Shown one piece after another: positions 57,866 to 64,000 of a stretch of DNA of 64,000 bases. The notes beneath the pieces are model-generated. The model made no database searches. It worked only from the letters and a program-made list of their open reading frames with translations, and had not been told where the DNA came from. A program made the translations under genes and the position numbers. Origin of the DNA: Harmonia axyridis (taxonomy: Eukaryota > Arthropoda > Insecta > Coleoptera > Coccinellidae); the NCBI RefSeq assembly GCF_914767665.1, contig NC_059504.1, positions 11,596,501 to 11,660,500 of the forward strand, read 5' to 3'. Every line of letters starts with the position of its first letter. Position 1 is the first letter of the stretch.

Positions 57866-58801
57866 ACTTATACTACAAGAGATATAGAAAACTGAAGTCA
57901 TTCATTAGAAAAATTATTAGTAAAAATTTCTTTTTACTACACTTGAAATATCGTTAAATACGAGGCTACTACTTCATGATGACGATGTTATCGTTTTATT
58001 TTTGCCGTGAGGTCGCCAAGTCGCCAAAAGCTAATATTTGAAAGAACGATTCCTTCTGGATGCAACGCTCCACTGAGCATATTTATCCAGATAAAAGAAA
58101 GAAACACCGCCGAACAAATAGAATGCGATCGGAAATGTCGTTGAACTCTCGATACTTTCGACTCGAAGACAATTCACACATTTCTCCTCGGTGCATTGCA
58201 CCATTCCCAGCAGCTTTCTTCGGCCGTATTCTGCAATACCTACGCCACGGAAGACGTTCCGTAACTCTTGGGCTTGAAGACCGGTTGGATTCGAACCCAG
58301 AATATTCGCCAACGGGCGACAGTCCGTATGTCCAATGCATTTTCGTGTCGTCTCTTTCTTTCGACAGATAAATCCTTGTTTGCGTTGGTTAAACTCCAAT
58401 AAAGTTCGATGTTATTGCTTGCGATAGAGTCGAAACATGAAACAGCGGAAAGATTGGGGAAAAAAACGTCGAAAAAGTGGTTTCGCTGTGCGAAAGTTTC
58501 TTGTATAAGTGATATTTATTGTTGTTCCTGATAAAAACCGGGGTTTTCGTCGAGTAGTCACGTTTTTAGATTTGTTCGAGATAAATGGTTGCGAGGGTGC
58601 GGGGAAAAGAACGGATAACAGTAACGCACTCTGATGTAATCAACACTTGAACTGGTTCGGAATTTGCTCTCATGTCGAACAAGTCTGTTAGAATTAGTTG
58701 TCAGTTGAACAATGATGAGGTTCACGAGAATAATGCTCTGATTGATTTTGACGAATTCGTTCTGCCAAATTAATGACTTACCGGTTTTTTTTCGTTTATG
58801 C
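57866..58801. other. Spacer with a modest GC patch (about 58040-58340)
   Basis: Open frames on both strands (58031-58399 -, 58060-58371 +) overlap fully and have no domain. Non-coding is favoured. Confidence 0.4.
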
Positions 58802-59296
58802 CATAGAATAATAAACATAGATAGAGGGAGTATACGCAATTTTTACATCGAATGAAATATATTTATTTGAGTGATTCACGATTAAATATCAAAATTTGAA
58901 TATTTGGATCCGATATTTTTCCTAATTGTCGAATTAAGCAGAATATTTATCATTTCCTGTATCTACCTGTTGAAATCCAAGGTTTGGCAACTTTTGCTCT
59001 CCTAGTGTCATCGGTTGTTTCACGTCGTTTGGCGCGCTTGAAGTCTGTTTCCTGAATTTCTGATATATTTAGGTATTTATTTCAATATATTTTGAGTAGA
59101 TATGAAACGTTGATTCACTATGGGACATAAGAAGTGCGTTCTTGATGGAGAAACTCGCCGATTGAGTGAAATATGGTATCACTGATATGTTTTCATTTCC
59201 GCGCTCTTCATATCAAATTTGATAGTTCATGTTGGGGACAAAATTTGCTTACTGATAATTACATATGCTCTTTCTATCTATGTTGATTACTCTGAG
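58802..59296 (+). mobile_element. TIR element with THAP-like finger start, copy T2
   Basis: The left end is CATAGAATAATAAACATAGA at 58802. The right end, reverse-complemented from 59296, is CTCAGAGTAATCAACATAGA. T2 is homologous to T1 along most of its length but lacks about 90 bp after the left repeat. The ATG at 59119 begins MGHKKCVLDGETRRLSEIWY, then His and a stop. The second Cys of the CxxC is Asp here, so even the finger start is broken. No target duplication is evident. It is in the same orientation as T1. Confidence 0.6.
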
Positions 59297-60240
59297 ATTC
59301 ATATTAATATCGAAATGTCCACTTCATCGGTTTTGTAGTCACAGAAAAATTGGGGTAATTTTTACGAAATTCTTCTTGAATTTTCGATAGTTCTGCTGAG
59401 CGATCAAAATGAAGTGTTGCACGAGGCCTCATATTGTTATTCTACATCCAAATGCAAATTATCATCAAGATTGAATGTGTAGTTTTGAAATACATTTTAA
59501 AAAAATTTCAGACAACATTACAGATATTATGATGAAATCACAAAGCAATCTGTTCAAAAATATAGCTCGTATTTCATTGTACCGTGTTGCTCTCTTTTCT
59601 GTTCTTATTTCTGAGGAATAACAAAATCAAATATAAAATCTAGCAGACGATTCATTTCATGAAAGTTGTAATATCAAAGATGGCGTTCAAAAGGAAGAAC
59701 ATGCGTTCACCAAGTCATGAAGTGGTTTGTGTTTTCTTCGAATACGTAGTACGACTCAAGCATAGCCGAATCACGAATTCATAAACATCAACCTTCTGGA
59801 CGAGTGGTTATTACTCAGTCGAGTCACAAACATTATCCGACCACCAGATAAAAGACTTAAGCGTTAAGTTGTTATTCTTGTTCTTGAAGTCCTCTTGATC
59901 CGGTGGTCCCGTTACACGCAAACATGACCTGCCTACCACAATTACTTTCCAGTTATCCTTTTTGATGAGGCTGACGAGAAAGCAAAGGTTGATTCAGTCA
60001 GAATGAGGTTTAGTATCAAGCCGTGAAAGAATTGTAAACAATGGGTTTATAACAGGAATCGTGAATCAATTTTCAACATTGGCTCGATCATGAAATGATA
60101 ATCATAACACTCGACTCAATATGACTCGGGCCTAACCAGCAAAAACACATTTTTCCTTTTTTCCAATATGTTCCTCTTACTTTTCAATACTCTTTCTGAA
60201 AAAAGATTTATCTTTGCTTTCGAAATAGTGGTTTTGATAA
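59297..60240. other. AT-rich spacer, nothing recognised
   Basis: No long frames, domains or shared repeats. Confidence 0.5.
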
Positions 60241-60328
60241 AACATCACAATCCGACAACGTAATCTAACCTTGTTGGGGACATGTAAAAATTGTGTATAC
60301 TTTCTATATCTGTGTTTATTACTCTATG
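60241..60328 (-). mobile_element. Isolated left end of the THAP-like element, T3
   Basis: The reverse complement from 60328 reads CATAGAGTAATAAACACAGA and continues with ACATGTCCCCAACA and GTTAGATTAC, matching the first 90 bp of T1. The rest of the element is absent. It is a truncated or broken copy in the opposite orientation. Confidence 0.7.
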
Positions 60329-60431
60329 ATATGAATCAACGATTTCAAGCTCTGTGCAGTATTTCAAACCAACCAAATCATTAGATCCATAGAAAACTGA
60401 AGAAGATATATTGCTAAAGAAATACCCGATA

Positions 60432-60894
60432 ATACGCTCTATTAGTGATGACGTCACACACCGCCATTTTAGTTCTCCTATCAGTGTTCGGAATCCAAAC
60501 AAACAAATTGTCATTCAAATTAGTACGTTGTCGTTGAAGAAATTGGCTTATTTCGATAAATAAGATTATTTAAGGAACGATTTTACTATTAATTGATAGA
60601 CAGAAGGAACGAGATTAATGCCAGTAAGTTCGAACTTGAAGTTCAACTAATAAACACGGCTTTTTACAAAATCTGGGGAATGATACAGGATTCAAACTTA
60701 TTGGTATTAACCTCGTTCCTTCTGTCTATCAATTAATACTGAAATCGTTCCTCAAATACTCTTATTTATGAAAATAAGCCAATTCCTTCAACGATACCGT
60801 ACTAATTTGAATCACAATTTATTTGTTTGGATTCCGAACACTGACAGGAGAAACCAAAAATGGCGGTGTGTGACGTCACACTTATAGAGCGTAT
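60432..60894. mobile_element. Fold-back MITE, copy 2 (463 bp)
   Basis: Closely matches copy 1 over its full length, with the same ATACGCTC ends, two inverted arms of about 200 bp and TGACGTCA in each arm. It sits in a different sequence context from copy 1, about 100 bp from the T3 fragment. It has no coding capacity. Confidence 0.92.
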
Positions 60895-62085
60895 ACCAGC
60901 TTCTTGCAAAATTTCTTATCAATAGAGGCAACAAAACACACAGAAGAATATCTCAGATGTAATATGCGCATATATACCTATAGACAATTCTGTTGCCTCC
61001 AAGGGCGAAATTGTCTCATGAATGAACAAGAGTTCAAAAGCTCCTGGCTTCACGTCAGTGCCTTCCTCATTTCTATGTTGACCTCCCCCATACAGCTCGA
61101 TATTCATCAAACGTATCTGCTGTTTTTTTTGGTCCATATCAAAACAGATATTTCTCCCCGAAGATGCGTAGATCGTCGAGACGCTTATGTCATCCAAAAT
61201 TCATCCCATGAATAAATCATGAATTTTTTTCCATGTACAAATCGATCCCTCCTACGTAACGATGACTGAAACGAGAGTGGGAGAGAGAAAGAAAACCGAG
61301 GAAACCGGTATATTTTTTTTTCTCGAGAAGAAATCATTACGTAGGAATTAATGGATAGCCCTTCTGTCTGTGGCCACCTAAAAACGGATCAAATGCCCTC
61401 TTTCAGGATGTATTTATTCGGAAGGTCTCATTAACTTTCAAACCGCTGGAATAATTCATCACCGACTGGGATGATATTCGAGAAAAACTTGGAGGTTATG
61501 GAAGTTTGAATCGATGATGTAAGCATGATAATATGTTGAGTGTACGCTTCTTGCTGTTGGGAACATTGCAGAAATTATGTAAATTTTTCAATGTTATTCT
61601 TCGATATACTTTTTGTCTCCAAATAATATTTTTGCTATGAGAGTTATTTATGTGTACAAATTATATGAAGTAAGACGAGGTTAAGTTTTTCCTATTGATC
61701 CTTATGAAAAATGCAAAAGGTGTCGCTTTATATTATTGTTGTCTGCATGAATTTCTTGAATACTTTGGTTCTATAGTAAAGTCAAAATACTCCTTATTAT
61801 TATTTTGGCGAGACAGTGATTTTGAGCACAGTCATTTTACTCATATCTTCCAGGAAATATCAGAACATATCAACAATTACATGATATTGTTAGGAGTGAC
61901 GTCAAGAAAGCAGAAATGTCGAAGTGAAGAACAATAATACTGATAACATTATGCAAAAAGAAGATTGTAATTTAGTATCACCAAAACCATCCTTAGGAAT
62001 GAACTTACAGAGAAACAGTTAATTGGTATAGATGACACTGAAGTTGTAGTAGCCTCACTCTAAATAACAGATACTTAATAAGCCT
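60895..62085. other. AT-rich spacer, nothing recognised
   Basis: Open frames at 60904-61215 (+) and 60919-61197 (-) overlap fully. The + frame at 61695-61937 is unrecognised. Confidence 0.45.
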
Positions 62086-62089
62086 CTTA

Positions 62090-62192
62090 CGAACGTTTCG
62101 ACAACAATGTTGTCAAGTTCAGAAACATTAAATTACAGTGTGGGTAACTTTTTAATTCTGAAGATGACAACATTGTTGTCGAAAAATTTGTT
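62090..62192. repeat. Hairpin with 35-bp-class arms
   Basis: The left arm contains TTTCGACAACAATGTTGTCA and the right arm TGACAACATTGTTGTCGAAA, exact reverse complements. They are flanked by weaker pairing (CGAACG/TTTGTT and AGTTCAGAA/TTCTGAAGA). The loop is about 30 nt. It could be a small MITE or a hairpin transcript, and nothing decides between them. Confidence 0.75.
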
Positions 62193-64000
62193 AGACGTGT
62201 ATGAAGAGTCTGTAGATAGAGTGTGGTTACTACGACTACAGTATAATATTATGACCACTGTGAACTTGAAAGGAATATAATATTATAGACTAGGTTCGTG
62301 ATACCTTTCATAAACACCGATTTAAGTCAACCTGCTTAGTGAACTTTGTTGATTACCCTATATTTGAACATCGTGGGTTTCTAGTCCTCGATAAACTTCT
62401 TGAACATTCTGGCAAAAAAGTGATGATTTTTTATTTTATTGAAAAAATTCAATTATATCAATAGACGACGATATATTCAAAATTTCAAAAAAATAGGTAG
62501 TTAATGAAACAATAACTAAAATTTCACACTCATTTGGTTTGGTGGTGAAAATAAAAATAATAAAAAAATGGAGGAGAGGTCATTCTTAAGTTAGCCTAAA
62601 GCGCAAAGACAGCAATTAATATGCCATATTGTAAAATTCAGAGGTTTTTTTCAGATTAATAGCATCAAATTTTTATTCAGAGGCTAATGAATAAATCTCC
62701 CAGCTGTAAAACGAAGAACGGCCTTCCTAACAAAAAAAAAAAAAAAAAATTGAGAAAACCCAGAGTGGCGTGTAGCCCACGCAAATTGCCTTATTGTTTC
62801 GTTGCCTGGAGCTGCCTCAATTGAAATAACTCGAGCTCAGGCCCCCATAAAGACTTTGACTTTTGCCTTCAAACGAAATTAATATTAATTTCTCCCGCTG
62901 GAAGCCGGAAAAGAGAAATCCAAGAGCGCGACACCGAACGGTCGGGCGTATAGACGGCCCACCTTCCCCATTAATATGGCAATTTATATTTAAATTATGT
63001 CCCCCGCAAATTTGCCATCCCGGCGCGCCTCCCCTGGAGCGCCCCCTCTCCGATCGCTATCTATAATAAATTTCAAATATTTAAAGTTTACCGTACCGAG
63101 GGGACCCGGTGCCGTAACAATAATTTCGCGCACCGAAAAGGAGGAGAGTCAGACTTTGCAGATTTGCGGATAAATGGAGGGGGTTAATAGGGGTATTTTC
63201 GTGTGTTAGCGAATGGTGTAGGGGTAAGACAACGGGTATTCGATTAAGGATAAAGTACACTACTAATTTTACATAATGGTTTAGCATTTTCATCTCGAAT
63301 TATTATTCCGATGTGTCAGTAATCTCGCTACCATAGGTTCGATTCCGAACAGGTAGAACTTTTCTTTTTTGTCAAATACTTTTTATTGATAAATTTGAGG
63401 ATTTGTAAAATATTCTAAACCCAAAAAGATACCTACACGCCGTATAACAGACCAGTGATGAAGATTGTGCTTGTAATGTTGGTGATAAAGCATTTGTTTC
63501 CGAAGGGGGGCATATTGAAAAATTCCGAAATTGAGATAGAACCTTGGGGTAAAAAATATTGTATTCAGTATAATTGAGACATTTCACATTATTACATGTA
63601 CAAATTATTATTCTGCGTAGACTATTCCTATAAATATGAATTTTACAAAGTTTAGTTCCTTCATTTTTTGCCTCAAAAATCAGTGAAGTGGAGATTCTAC
63701 TAGAAGGAGGATGAAACCTCACCTGGTGACGGAAAGCCTCGCCATCACTAGCAAATGCAATAAACTCTTTGGACAAGATACTTGTAGAAGTGAGGTAAGC
63801 TCCTTGAAGCCATCGCACTGAAATTTATCTTTCGTAGGCAACAATTAGATCCATTTCATCAACATTCAAGTATCCAGTTTTGTTTTCAACAGAAACGAAA
63901 TGCAAAATTTATAAGGAATTAATAACACTAATAATGACTTATACCTCTGAAACTCAACCAGAACATATAAGACTGGATGGATACTGAAAACGGCAAAGAT
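62193..64000. other. AT-rich spacer, poly-A run and GC/CpG patch
   Basis: A poly-A run of about 19 lies at 62731-62749, just before the GC/CpG-rich patch at about 62755-63240. A GGTTCGATTCC B-box-like word (63336-63346) and a TGGTGTAGGGGTAAG A-box-like word (63214-63228) are too far apart (over 100 bp) for a tRNA. The final 600 bp have a 148-codon minus frame (63372-63818) with no domain recognised. Confidence 0.4.

Noticed and set aside
58280..58300. GGTTCGAATCC (minus) as a tRNA
   Set aside because: No A box within the usual distance and no cloverleaf.
63214..63350. A-box-like and B-box-like words as a tRNA or SINE head
   Set aside because: Over 100 bp apart and no paired arms; too weak without a second copy.
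63372..63818. 148-codon minus frame at the right edge
   Set aside because: AT-rich, no domain, and the frame can be open by chance. I keep it as unresolved rather than as a gene.

Overview
The window looks like AT-rich, gene-poor eukaryotic DNA from an insect. A beetle is my best guess, but that rests only on the transposon repertoire and is not proven. There are no operons, ribosome-binding sites, prophage or CRISPR arrays. I found no complete, intact host protein-coding gene. What can be recognised is mostly decayed mobile DNA, one processed pseudogene of a housekeeping gene (eIF3g), and about 20 GC/CpG-rich unique patches set in AT-rich sequence. The patches could be regulatory or conserved non-coding DNA of a large intergenic or intronic territory.

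Layout. 0-5 kb: AT-rich spacer, a 102-bp tandem duplication (1.24-1.45 kb) and the best candidate host exon (3565-3930, followed by a GTAAGT donor). 5.2 kb: a threonine-tRNA-like relic. 5.9-9 kb: two mariner relics (M1, M2) in opposite orientation. 9.2 kb: a possible 44-bp micro-exon. 9.9-10.6 kb: the 3' end of a non-LTR retrotransposon. 13.1-13.7 kb: a 276-bp tandem duplication. 14.6-15.3 kb: a rearranged eIF3g retro-pseudogene. 16.0-17.0 kb: an unclassified terminal-inverted-repeat (TIR) element. 17.2 kb: a TTAGG-type telomere-motif hairpin. 20.3-21.2 kb: hAT element A with a perfect 8-bp target duplication and a perfect 47-bp inverted repeat. 24.3-24.9 kb: a TIR element carrying the beginning of a THAP-like finger. 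27.6 kb: a reverse-transcriptase fragment. 29.8-30.4 and 39.5-40.5 kb: two rosa-like (probable DD41D) elements sharing one internal deletion. 31.3-31.9 kb: palindromes and a fold-back. 41.6-42.5 kb: a 457-bp duplication. 43.4-43.9 kb: a small TIR element. 44.7-45.3 kb: a short minisatellite. 46.4-47.3 kb: mariner M3. 48.7-49.3 kb: hAT copy B. 52.4-60.9 kb: the densest transposon cluster, with M6, M4 (split by a fold-back MITE), a 121-bp MITE, hAT copy C, M5, two more THAP-element pieces and a second copy of the fold-back MITE.

How the parts relate. Nothing here forms a pathway. The story is transposon turnover: every transposase relic has lost parts or catalytic residues, while several non-autonomous derivatives have clean ends and recurrent copies. 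Examples are the hAT elements keeping only the C-terminal dimerisation region, the internally deleted rosa-like elements and the TGACGTCA-bearing fold-back MITE. This suggests mobilisation in trans by active relatives elsewhere in the genome. I see no convincing new molecular system. The most interesting observations are the hAT family that keeps only the hATC domain, the shared-deletion rosa-like family, and the rearranged eIF3g retrocopy.
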